Source of the DNA: Polytrichum commune
Taxonomy: Eukaryota > Streptophyta > Polytrichopsida > Polytrichales > Polytrichaceae
Assembly (NCBI GenBank): GCA_950295325.1
Contig: OX485804.1
Location: 6,198,001 to 6,262,000, forward strand
Length of the DNA stretch: 64,000 nucleotides
Direction: 5' to 3'
Made by a program: the position numbers and the translations under genes. A model generated the notes under the pieces. It saw only the letters and a list, made by a program, of their open reading frames with translations. It made no database searches and was not told where the DNA came from. Positions 23,937 to 35,018 of this stretch are shown here, one piece after another. Within the stretch, counting starts at the first letter, position 1; the number at the start of each line of letters is the position of its first letter.

Positions 23937-26728
23937 TCAGCATACATGAGTTGCTCGCAGACTGTTGACAGCATTCCACAATTTCTTATCGGATACAATG
24001 AGTCTTGAAAGAACCCCAGTGCTAAGTCTGCAATGAAATGGTGAAGTATATGAGAATAAGAAGTACTGAAAGATCATAAGACAAACATCATCAAAAACCT
24101 GAAATTCAGCCAAAGGAAGTTGGAAAAGGTTAGAAATCTCTTAACCCAAGCAATGCAGCACACTCAGAGATGGAGCCTTTGACTGTCCAGAGCAAGTCGA
24201 GCAGTTGCTGCATCCCCTGTGATGCATTCAAAGCATTAGTTGCTGCTCTTCATCACTGATTTTGTACAACCATGGATTTGAGAAATGTCTTCAATAGAAA
24301 ATCAGTAAATGGACAAAGTAGTCTTCAATAGTGGGGACATTATTCTGAAAGGATAGAGGAAGATAATCATTGAGCCAAGGATTCAAGAATTACGCAATGG
24401 TAATGAGTACGGTTTTCAGTAAATAGACATAGTGTGTAACATTGGAGGGCGTTGTTCTGAAAATGATGGAGGAAGATAATTTTTGAGCCATGGATTTGAG
24501 AACTATGCAATGGTAATGAGTGAGGTTATCAGTAAAACAGAAACAAGCAGTCTACAACAGTGGGGGTCATTGTTCTCAAAGGATAGAGGAAGACGATCTT
24601 TAAGCCTTGGATTTGAGAACTATGCAACAGTAATGAGTGAGATGATCAGTAAATAGATATAAGTGGTCTACAACAGTGGGGGGACATTATTTTCTTTCTG
24701 AACGGATAAAGTAGACAATCTTTAAAGCTCAATGCAATCAATGAATACGCACCAGAACGTAATCATCATGATTTGGGCCAATTTGCTGACCTCCCTCTCG
24801 TTTCTTGCCAGACTTTGCCGAAGAGGGCAGTATCCGCATCAGCTCAGGTGGAGGACTGTAGCCCTCCAGTTCCACTGGCCGTCTAACTACCCTCCAAACA
24901 AATGCCATAAACATCCAATACAACTTGATACTTTCGAAAGCAAAAAAGATCAGGACACACAACCTTCTGCAAGAGGTAGTAATTCAATATGAACCATTTC
25001 GTAACACTTATGTAACCAGCTTTAGTGTTTGTATGCAACAATAAATTTCAAAACATGCCAGACAAAATGAGCACCTTCGATTGCAATCAACTGCCGCAAT
25101 CGCCTCAAGGCCTGTACTCGATTGTTCTGTTGGGATCTGTCCTCCGTTCCCTGGAAAGAGAGCAACATGGAAAGTTGGCAAAACCTCTGAACATGTAGCA
25201 TTGTGTAACAAAAGAGCTTCATGACCATATCTGCACTATCTCTAAAACTGCATCATCACAAGAGTCTATAGTTCACTATGAGAGTTTGTTTGAGTTCACA
25301 ACAGGCCTAGGAGGTTTAACATGCAAACCTCAACAGAATGCTTACTGTGAGCAAATAGTGTGGGCATTTCCATAATAGTTCCATTAATCTTCTTGGTCCA
25401 ATTTACTAAAGTATGATGTAACAAACAAAAATGCAATCTTTTAATTAGGCAGAGCTGTTGCTATGGTGTCTTAAACCATATCCATATACATAATGGTCTT
25501 TTGGACTCCATATGACTCCGTGTGATATACATACGAGTTCAGAGATTAAGCGCACCGAGCTTGCATTCAAGTTGATCACAACATTTAGAATTTTGCAAAC
25601 ATCAATGTATTCGGGAAATTTGAGTGGATGCGAAGCAAACTGTGCCTAAGAACAATATTCCTGAACTACTGAGAAAGTTTTCGTATCGAGGATGTCGCTT
25701 GAATAGGTAAGCTTAACCCCATCTGTAAATTTACATCAAATCATAGCTGATGATGTCGGAGTTGGATTTTTGATGACACAATTTGACATGGCAAAGCTGT
25801 TGATATGGTGTCTTGAACCACACCTATGAACATACTGCTGCTTATGACTCCATATTTTTTCTATGTTATAAACATAGGAGTTTAGAGACTGAGCATGCCG
25901 AACTTGCATTCAAATTGTACACAACCAGTTGGAATTTTGCAAAAACCGTGACACAAACGACGAGGGAAAACATCAATGTATTCGGGAAGTATGTGTGAAT
26001 GCGAAGCAATCTTTGAACTACTGAGAAAGTATACGTATCGAGGATGATGTCGGTTGAATAGGCTTAACCCCATCTACGAAATTCGATCAAAACATAGCTG
26101 ATGTTGGAGTTGAATAGTTTTGGAGTAATTTTTTGAGAACACAATTTGACAGGGTATAGAAATCAGCCTCACGAACCTGGGAGACAAGTCCTGTGGGGAG
26201 ATGTCGGAGTCGTACACCAGAATCAGTCTTGTTTCGATGTTGCCCACCCGGTCCGGATGCACGAAACGTTTCCATTTTGCATTGCGACAGAAGCTCACGC
26301 TCTGTCAATGAAAGTAAATCAACTGCCGCCGGCGGAGCTTTAGTCTTCGGGTTGAATGCTCGAGGCTCAAATTTCCATGTGCGGTGATCCTGTTCTCCCT
26401 CTTTGCCATTGTTCACATCCCTTGCTACATTCTCTTCTTCTTCTTTTTCTTCCTCTCCTTCTTTTACCCTTTCTCCAGCTTCGCTACTACTACTAACGAT
26501 GAGTGACCAAGAACTACTGTTACTACCTAAGCAACGTCGACGTTGTAAATTGGTTGTCTCTCTTGCACAAATAGGGATGTCACTACATGGGTGGTATGTT
26601 CGGCTAGCTATGGAGGATGGAATTGAAGGGAAAAAATCTCGTAGCCATGATGTGTAAATGCGGGGACGCACTTGGGGAGCCACCCTCAGCCAGTGCGATC
26701 TCCCTACGTTATACAAACATCCCTCCAT
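23937..26728 (-). CDS. Organellar class I peptide chain release factor-like protein (GGQ domain)
   Basis: Five exons on the minus strand (26728-26177, 25150-25075, 24886-24753, 24216-24146, 24027-23937) join in frame and give 307 residues. The first ATG after an in-frame stop (26744-26746) is at 26728. Residues ~1-80 look like a targeting peptide, and an acidic stretch ([10 protein letters not shown]) follows. The catalytic loop reads [13 protein letters not shown], with GGQ at 161-163, the motif that triggers peptidyl-tRNA hydrolysis in the ribosomal A site. After it come [32 protein letters not shown] and a C-terminal [20 protein letters not shown] helix pair, as in the plant family that includes Arabidopsis At1g33330 by my recollection. 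Stop-codon recognition domains of RF1/RF2 are absent, so a rescue or specialised termination role is inferred. It diverges from the U1C gene. Intron 1 carries a ~340-bp tandem duplication. Confidence 0.85.
24270..24725. repeat. ~110-bp tandem repeat inside intron 3 of the release-factor gene
   Basis: Four degenerate units start near 24270, 24374, 24487 and 24603, each beginning with CATGGATTTGAGAA-like sequence and containing AGTAAAT, ACAGTGGGG and GATAGAGGAAGA. The array fills most of the intron between the exon ending at 24753 and the exon starting at 24216. Confidence 0.7.
25448..26113. repeat. ~340-bp tandem duplication in intron 1 of the release-factor gene
   Basis: The block 25448-25765 is repeated at 25791-26113 with moderate divergence. 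Shared landmarks are GCTGTTGATATGGTGTCTT, CATCAATGTATTCGGGAA, CTACTGAGAAAGT and CATAGCTGATG. Both copies are non-coding. Confidence 0.7.
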
Positions 26729-27327
26729 TTTTTTCAATAAACCTCAATTCCACAATTCCACCCTCTGAAATTCCTTTCCTATCTACTCTAACTTATCCTT
26801 TTTAGGGATTCCAAAACCTTACAAAATCCTCAGAGTCTTCAGCTGCCATAAAGTACATGGCATCATCCTGCACAAACAATTCTCATCAACTCAGTAGAAA
26901 GCGTTTACAGTACTCTAGACAGTGGCAAAACCCCACAACCAGATAACCAAACTTACGGTCGGTGCGTTCGTCCATCAGTAAGTAGCATTCACCACAAGCA
27001 GGCGAAGTTGGGACTGGTGGTCGAAAGCCCACATGGTTATGTCCAGCGGTCGGTAAAGAGAAAAGGTATAAGAGTTTTCTCACTTTTATGTCTGTCGGCA
27101 AAAGAGTTTTTCCGCCATTTCCTCTTCTCTGCGTATTTGTTCTGAAGTCCATCTTGTGCACAGCCACCGTCACCGCCGCGGTTGCTAATTAGACCAAGAA
27201 TCATCAACAGGGCTTGTATTGGGTGGTATTGTAGCCTGCTGCAAGTGAAGGGCACTTTGAAAGTATTTTGCGTCAGTTTTGGAAGAATCAAAGAGTATCA
27301 GCCCCGCGGCTGCGGTTGGTTTTCACC
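26729..27327. promoter_or_regulatory. Divergent intergenic promoter region
   Basis: The two start codons face away from each other across ~600 bp. The part near U1C is locally GC-rich (GTCACCGCCGCGGTTGC near 27170). No TATA box stands out for either gene, which suits housekeeping promoters. Transcription start sites cannot be placed from sequence alone. Confidence 0.5.
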
Positions 27328-30300
27328 ATGCCTAGGTGGGCAAGTTTCTCCAGTCTGTCTCTTTCTGACGAGAGACCAACTTCCTGTATTTTATGTGTCA
27401 GAGAATTTCTTTCGAGAGTTGCTGTGTGCGTGTACAGGTAGATGACCTAAAGTATGTCGCCATGGATGTGAATATATCTGATAATGTCAGTTCGTTGGAG
27501 GGATGGGTTCCTTTATGTATTCTGCTCGATGTAATTATTGTACTCAAGCAATACCTAAGCTCTTCTTGACAGGGTTTGAGTTGTCGAGTTGACCTAAATC
27601 ATCACAAGGACTTCTTAAGAAACCTCGCGGATTTAACTGGGGCTGCTTTGATTGCCTGTTTTGCATGAATGATTGTTGTCGAATACTGTAATCTGTACAA
27701 AAATAGAACATCGTTGCAAGAAGAGCTAATTGCAAGGAGGGTGAATCTGTAATTGCAGCCTAAGAAAATCCCAAAATCACGTTGACGTTGCAAAGGGGTC
27801 GAATCATCGCTGAGTTTGTTGAGTGCTCTCTGTCGTCCTTGCAAGTTTAGCTGAAACCCTACCAAGATTGTTGTAAATGGCCTTTGTTTGTTGATAGAAA
27901 GGAAAATAATTGTCTTCTTTAGTTTGTTTTTCTCATAAGCTCAACAAATGCAAGGGAGATTGTACCCTAAGTTGCCTCTACAGCTGAGAAACTTACTATT
28001 TTGTGGTTTCTAATGTTGGATCTCAATCTTATGCAGATATTATTGTGACTACTGCGACACACATTTGACTCATGATTCTGTAAGTACTGTTGTTGGACTA
28101 GGGGCATTGTGGAGCATCAAAACTTGACAAATATCTGACGGGTTTTACTTTCTCAAGAATCAATTGAACTTGCTGGGCGTCAGATGTGTGTGTTTCTGAC
28201 TAGAAGAAGGAATCAATTTTCTTGGGTTTTACGTGAAAATCAACCTTCAAAGTCTGTTGCATTAACTAGTTTCTTCTCAAATGATATGTATATTTTTCAC
28301 TAACTTTTATATTGGTTTGTTGTTGCAGCCATCGGTGAGGAAGCAGCATTGTGCAGGGTATAAGCACAAGGTATGCTATGCTTATAACCCTCTACGTGTT
28401 TGCAATAGTCTTGTAATTAATAATAATAGTAGGCAATTGTACTACACCTTACACGTTTGTTGAAACCTTGAGTATTAGTATAATTGTTTTATTTTCAGTC
28501 CAGTGCAAACTTCTTTTGCACTTGATCATCTATATCATAGATTTCTCCTACATGAGTTGCAGATGGATGATTCCTAACAATGGAAGGGTGGTTAACAAAT
28601 TATCTTTGCTCTCAGGCAAATGTTAGACAATACTACCAGCAATTTGAAGAGCAGCAGACGCAAAGTCTGATCGATCAGAAGGTGAAGGAGCACTTAGGAC
28701 AAACAGCAGCTGCATTAGCACAGCAGCAAGTAGGTGGAGCTGTCTACTCACACTTGGCAACCTTGCAAGGGGGCCAATATAAGCCTTCTCCTGGGTTACT
28801 GCAGCGCCCTCCATTACCAACAATGCGACCTCCTGTTCTGGCTCCTCCTTCTGGACCTTCTCCAGGTACTGTTATCATAAACAGATTACGTATGTATCGT
28901 TATATAGGAGATCCCAATGCAACAAATGCATGCAAACTTAAGGGTTTAAAGCTTTATTGGTAAATGACCCAAAACTAACAGGGGAGCCTGATGTTAAGGT
29001 GGTGGACATTCTTTGAATCGATATGCACTTATTGTGCAAGAGTTGAGGGTGTTGGTTTTAGCACCATCTACCTTAGTCAGTGCGGGGACTTTATTTTACA
29101 ATCACATGTTTGATTATAGTAATGTTTTGGTAAGCAATAATAGTGGGTACCAGTCAAAACATGTCTTGTCATGTAGGATGGTTCTGTTGTATCTCTATGC
29201 AGATGTTTTGTTATTGATAGTGAGGTAGTGTGCTGGAAATGCAACAGACAGACAGATTGTAAATTGTTATGAATATGGTTTGTCAATGTTTGGACAGCTG
29301 ATTGTGGGCTGAGTGTTTTAGGCTCAGGGTTATGTTTGCATTTGATTAACCTTCCTCTCCCCTGTCTGTCCTTTGTCCAGTTTGTCAGTGTATGCTCTTC
29401 TGTGAATGTTTGTGAGAGTGTCACTACAGAAGATGTTTTTAAAATGCTTTTGTGGGCAGGTTATGCACCTGTGAGTGGAGCACCACCTTCTTACAGGCCA
29501 CCAGTGGCACCACCACCTTCTAGCAATGGGCCTGCACAGTATTACAGCAACAATGGCCCTTCTCAGTCACAATACTCAACAAGCAATGGTGCACCTCAGG
29601 TATCTGCATTGCTCTTACTTGACATCCACTCCTCATTTTTCTTTAACTTGGTTTGCATCTTTGTTGAGAGAGGATGTGATTCTCAGAAATGGCTCGATTT
29701 GCACAATAAAAGTAGGACCCTATTTGTCTGCTGGACCACTGCAATTTCTGAGTGGTTATGTCATTTGGCGTCACCCTATGTGAGACCCCTCCTGTATTAC
29801 TTCTTGTGTCTACTGATAATTCTTATCACCAGGGTGGTTGGTAGCATAAGTCTGTGCCAAAAAGAGTTCTCTTCTAACTTAACATGACTTCTGGTCAGGA
29901 GTTAATTGTTTTGCATACAACACCTTACACATTCAGGAAGTTTTGGTGCATGCTTGGAGGTAGTAGTGTTGAGGCTTGAGTGGAGAACATTCTATATTGG
30001 TTCCTTGAGGGTCAAAACTCAAATTGACATGCCAAGAGGGACCAGAATGAGTTTGACCCTTAATGAACCCAAAATAGGTTGCTCTTCAACCAAACATTAC
30101 TTCTGAGCATGCACCACAAGCAGAAAGAAATTTATGGTATTATATGCAAAACAACCAGTGGAAAATTATAAGGGTCCAACTCCCGACAAGAGTCCTATTG
30201 AGTTGAAGAGTAGCCCTAATGTGTCTGTTATGAAGGTGTGGCATGATTATCTGTTTCAGAGGTTGATCCATGTCAGTGTTTCTCTTGTGGTGAAACTCTT

Positions 30301-30516
30301 CAGATGCAATACTCCAGCACCAACAGCTCTCATGGACAGCCTTACCCCACAAACACAAGCAGCACAGGTGTCCAGTCACAGTACCTGTCCAGTAGCAGCA
30401 GTGCACAGCCTCAGTATAATCCAACAAATAATGGTGGTGTCCAGCCGCAATATGCAAATGGGCCAACCAGGACACCCATGTCATCTGCATACAATGGCCC
30501 CGGTTATCAAAGGTAG
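27328..30516 (+). CDS. U1 small nuclear ribonucleoprotein C (U1C)
   Basis: Six exons (27328-27335, 28037-28079, 28329-28370, 28616-28865, 29460-29599, 30304-30516) join in frame and encode 231 residues. The 8-nt first exon supplies ATG CCT AG, giving MPR before [14 protein letters not shown], exactly the conserved start of U1C. The matrin/U1-C zinc finger has Cys6, Cys9, His24 and His30, followed by the conserved helix [15 protein letters not shown]. The remainder is Pro-, Gln- and Ser/Asn-rich low-complexity sequence (e.g. [20 protein letters not shown]) typical of plant U1C tails. The protein stabilises pairing of U1 snRNA with the 5' splice site in the nucleus. Length is slightly above the ~200 residues usual in plants. 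All introns are GT-AG, 245-704 bp. The release-factor gene is divergent upstream. Confidence 0.93.
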
Positions 30517-32366
30517 ATTGGTGTAAGTGAGATGAGAACCTTGCTCATGCACTTGGACGTTTTGGTCTATTCGGTATACGTGCTTTTGCAATGTGACTAC
30601 GTTGATGTTTATGTGCTCAAGGTGAAACAAACACGGCAGACGAAAATACCCAATTACCCTCCTCATCCAATGGTGTTGAAGATTTGTTGTAGGTAGTGCC
30701 GTTGCTGCGGCCATAAATGGCGTGATTGCGCTGGCTAGCGCCAGGTAAATAGTCTCCCATGTAGACTCCCATATATGTTTTATGTCTTTCAAGTTTCAAC
30801 TTAGTCTTGGGAAACCGTACATCCCTTCATTGTACTTTAGCCATGGGAAGGGTGGGACCCTAGCTGAACAGGTTGTCAGTCCATTGAAGTCAAGGCGTGC
30901 CTGTGCTAATGGCAATAGTCGACATCGAAACAAAACATCGAGGTATCCTGCTCAATATTGCATCAATCATTAACCTCTTGTGGTGTTCTTAGTCACGTGC
31001 TCAAAATTACAGTATATTTGAGATGAATGTTGAAATTCTCAGATGAATGGTAATTATCTAAGTCAGTTTCAGTTTTTCAGTTGGTGTTCCTTTACACTGT
31101 TGACTAGCTCCTCCACCAAGGGCATCACATGCAACAAATTCCGGTTATGGGTAGTGTTTTTTTGTCCATTTCATGAGTGATTAAGAAGAAATAGTTGAGT
31201 TTGGTAAGACTCAACCTCTTTCATGTTCTAATTCTCTTTTCCTGGTCAAACAGTCTCCTTTCTCGAATTGCCTTGTATTAAATGTATACCAGGAAGTTTC
31301 TCTACCTTTTAATGACCTAGTTCAGAGGTTATGGCTTTCTCATGTATTGCTGTCACATAAGGTTGTGGTATAACAGAATTTATATGACTGCAAAACATGC
31401 TTGAGATTGAGATACTATTACCACAAAGTATGGTCACTTTTGATGACTCCAGGAGCTTATTAAGTACCAATCGCTAACACGTGGTGTGTTCTTTATTTAT
31501 TTATTTGCTTATTTTGGATGAGTTGTAGAAGTTACCATTTATGGCAGAGTAGAATTTATCTCTAGACTGTATCTTGCATTGTCAGTGCAGGCTAGTAGTG
31601 CATCTCTTGTAGTTACTACGTACAATTGTGCAGGTGTCCAATTTGGTGTAGCAGCATGATTATCAGGTTCTACGAAGGTGTCTTAGTACAGTAGTGGTTT
31701 GGAACACTGTTCATCTCTCACTATTAAGCAACAATAATCAACCCACAAAATTGTTACTTGAACGTGACTGTCAACATGAACAATGAAAGAGTCCGTTGTG
31801 TACCAAAAGATTCTCGTCTTTCTGTGTGTGTGCATGTGAGGACTAATTTGGGTCTGCCAATATAGTTGCACACATGAGGAACTTTACTTTTAAGGTATGT
31901 GGGTGTTGTCAGAACTTCTGTATTGTTCTTTCTCTTCAATGACATGTTGGTTGTGCAAGAAAATGTAGTATTATCCAAATGTCCTATTCTCGATAATATG
32001 GCATTTTGACCTCGAATGTTGTACTATCGAGGCTTTTCAAGAAAATGGCCTATTCCAATGTAAAATGTCATTTTGTATACACAATGAAGATACAAAAGTA
32101 TGCAAGAATTTTTTTATTCAAGAAATGTGCTCACAATATAGTTTCATAATGATGTCTTCACCATGTCACACACTATGAAAGTAAGAATATGTTGTCTTCT
32201 CATGATGTTTGTTTATGTTGGAAATTGACATTTTGTTCAATTTATTCATAAAAGATTGCATGTTCATCACATTTGCAACTGAAAGTTTCAAAAAATGCTC
32301 CATTTCAAAGTTTGATAGAAATTGGGCATACTTATGAGCTTGAGGAAGCTTGATTATTAGTGTTGA
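30517..32366. other. U1C 3' flank and intergenic, no gene
   Basis: The first part should include the U1C 3' UTR. No further exons, repeat ends or RNA genes were recognised up to the hairpin at 32367. Confidence 0.4.
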
Positions 32367-32436
32367 CTGAATGATGTGATGGGAGGCATGCCATAGGGAG
32401 TGACTATATTGGCATCCCTCCCATCACATCATTCAG
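32367..32436 (+). ncRNA. miRNA-precursor-like hairpin (candidate)
   Basis: Two 26-nt arms, 32367-32392 and 32411-32436, are reverse complements at 25 of 26 positions and are separated by an 18-nt loop. Left arm starts CTGAATGATGTGATGGGAGG; right arm ends CCCATCACATCATTCAG. The stem is compact and almost perfect, in intergenic DNA, and no other copy was noticed in the window. It could be a miRNA or siRNA precursor, or a small foldback element. I do not recognise either arm as a known miRNA. Confidence 0.35.
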
Positions 32437-34082
32437 GGTAAAACCTAGTTTGTGAGATCAATCCCAGTGGTAACCCATTTATTAACTGCAAACATGATGA
32501 GATTAATACTCAATCATTTGAGTCATCAACAAATATTATTCCCCTATCCTAACTTCGAATCTAAACCTAATTGGTAGAGGAAAGGAGTCCTTATACCCCA
32601 AAACCCCTAGTCTAGCTCAATTTTCTTCAAATACCAAACATTGCTTCACCGCCAAAGGTGTTGCCAAGATTCGAGCACCTACTACTAGACTCTTCCAATA
32701 TATGCGAATGAATTTCTTTGATCCCACCAATAGGCTTCCTAATTAGCAAAATCTTTATCTTTCAAACACCTTACCCGACACTTACCTACCAATTAGTGCA
32801 AGTAAGTCACCTCCACCCAACCTTCAATCAAAATGGGAAGAGATTTGTAACAGTTGCTTAAGTTTATTTGAATCTTCTCCAGTGTTGTTTGCATTTTCTT
32901 GACTCCACAAACACATGCACATAAAAGTTTGATCAGGATCCGAGCTTGTATATGCCCCACACAACATTCTTTCTTTGTTCACATGCCTGTGTCCATTCAG
33001 TTATATGAGGCTCCAAGTAAAGTTGTTAAACCATGAATGCACGCACACATCCATTTTTGATGGACCCTCCGAGTTTTGTTTTTTTTGTTTTTTTTTGTTT
33101 TTTCTTATTTGGTCCAATTTCGGGTTTTAGTTGCATAGATTGGGTGTGACAACCAAAGTGATGCCACTATGATTTGTTGGTCCATATTTCACACTCATAC
33201 TTGCAATATCAACATAATTGCACATGAGAATCGATTTGCAACAATATGTGTTGCAATGAGGACAAGTGAAGGCATTGATTAATGCAAAATACCCCAGTGG
33301 TACACGGAAGGACCCGTTGGATACAATTCGGAAAATGTGAAATATGATGGACAACTCTACACATTGCAATGAAGTTGTGTGAACCACACAAGCAAAACCC
33401 AAATTGTGTAGGTGCCAAACATTCCATGTGCAAACATATAGTTACGGCATTACAAGAACCATGTGTGCGGTGGGCATGATCTTCCTAAACCAACACACAC
33501 TATCATCAAAGCTTCAACAACAAATGGCAAGGTATATGAGCACATTGCAAATAACTACGACAACATGCATGTCGTATGCATGCAGTCCACCTTCAAATTT
33601 GTTGCATGTAGAGTGTAAATGGTAGGTGAGGTGACATGGATGGCATGAGCATTGCAAATGGTGATAGTGGGGTGGGGTAGAATGGGGCAAGAAGTAAACC
33701 TTGCACACTCCAAGTAGCAATTTGCTCTAGGGTGCTTCAAGTTGGCATTTCTCCTTTTGGTTTCTCCTAGCAAACTTGTAGGATTTGTCCCCAACACTCT
33801 CTTCTCCCTTAATGAAATCCTCCACTCCCTCCCAAGGGATAGCTCCACCCGAACCTTCTTCCCATGCAAAATACCTCCATGTTCATTTCATGTGTTTGAG
33901 TGAAAAAAAACCCGCATGTGGTTCTTGCACTTCACTCCTCACTTGCTCCAAACTCCCCCCATTTTGTATCATGTACTCTTCACCATAATCCTCCTCCCAT
34001 TTTGGAGCAAAATCCTCCATCTTCCCTCAAATTTAGTAGTATGTGACTCCAATTTTAGCTCTTTGCGCCAAAACTAGGGTTT
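32437..34082. other. Intergenic, no gene
   Basis: A TG/TTTTTT-rich tract lies near 33075-33110. Open frames up to about 100 codons occur on both strands near 33200-33870 but overlap each other and match nothing known. Confidence 0.35.
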
Positions 34083-34090
34083 AGATGGCA

Positions 34091-34591
34091 CACGGGTAGA
34101 TCACTCTAAGGATCATTTTTGTGCACCACGTGCGGGTGGAGTTTTTTTTATTTTGGGGCTATTTACCTTCAAGGGTTGAATTAAAGCCTCCCTATAATTA
34201 CTTAAATTTCAAAAATGGCCCATTTGTTTGCACCCTTCCATTACTTATATTGTCCAAGTCACTCCAATTTTTTGTACTCTATATTCCTTGTAAGCCATTT
34301 TTGGACAGACGGAAATCCCAATTATCATCCATCCCCGTGAGTCCTAAACCCATTTACATACCATACTAAACATACCTTCTAGGATCCTTATCTTTAGCCT
34401 CTATATTAATTTTACAAAAAAATAATGGCCCACGTTTTATGTCCATCTAACTTACTTATAATGGGATTGTCTACATTTAATGGCCCCTTCATAATTTAGA
34501 ATTCCTTTATAAATTTTATTTCAAATGATTTTAATCCTCTCTATATTATGCCGCACGTCGTTTTTAAAATGCACTAAGTGATCTACCCGTG
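34091..34591. mobile_element. hAT-type MITE (501 bp)
   Basis: The ends CACGGGTAGATCACT and, from the right, CACGGGTAGATCACT are perfect inverted repeats of 15 bp and are followed by partly conserved ACGTGCGG. Eight bases flank each side: AGATGGCA (34083-34090) and GGATGGCA (34592-34599), differing at one position. An 8-bp duplication and CA ends indicate the hAT superfamily. No protein is encoded. Confidence 0.7.
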
Positions 34592-34994
34592 GGATGGCAT
34601 AGGGGAGCCAAAGAAGTGAGCAGCAACGCACCCTTTGTTTCAAAAAAAAATGCCACACCTAGGATCGCATAGCGAGGTTGTTATGTAGACCGCGTGCACC
34701 ATGGGCCATGGCATGTCATCCCATGCCAACTATTTGATGTAGTCCATCATTGCACCATGTGTACTAGGCGACCATGTGTACAACTATATGGGTGTGGACA
34801 TGTGTGCGGATAGAGGTCACCCGTGAAGCGGCAACATTGACACATAGGTTGCGACCTAGAACATGGAGCAATTGATGGTCCATTGAGTTATGATGGGCAA
34901 GCAGCCTACCAGATGCACGGCTGTGGATCTGCGCAAGGTCGGGAAACATGTTGGGCCACACATAACCAATTCTATCTGGTTGCAACCGGGGGGT

Positions 34995-35014
34995 GGGGGG
35001 GGGGGGGGGGGGGG
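34995..35014 (+). repeat. Uninterrupted run of 20 G
   Basis: A run of 20 guanines is preceded by six G and T (34988-34994) and followed by AGGG. It can form a G-quadruplex on this strand. Runs of this length are hard to sequence, so its exact length is uncertain. Confidence 0.7.
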
Positions 35015-35018
35015 AGGG

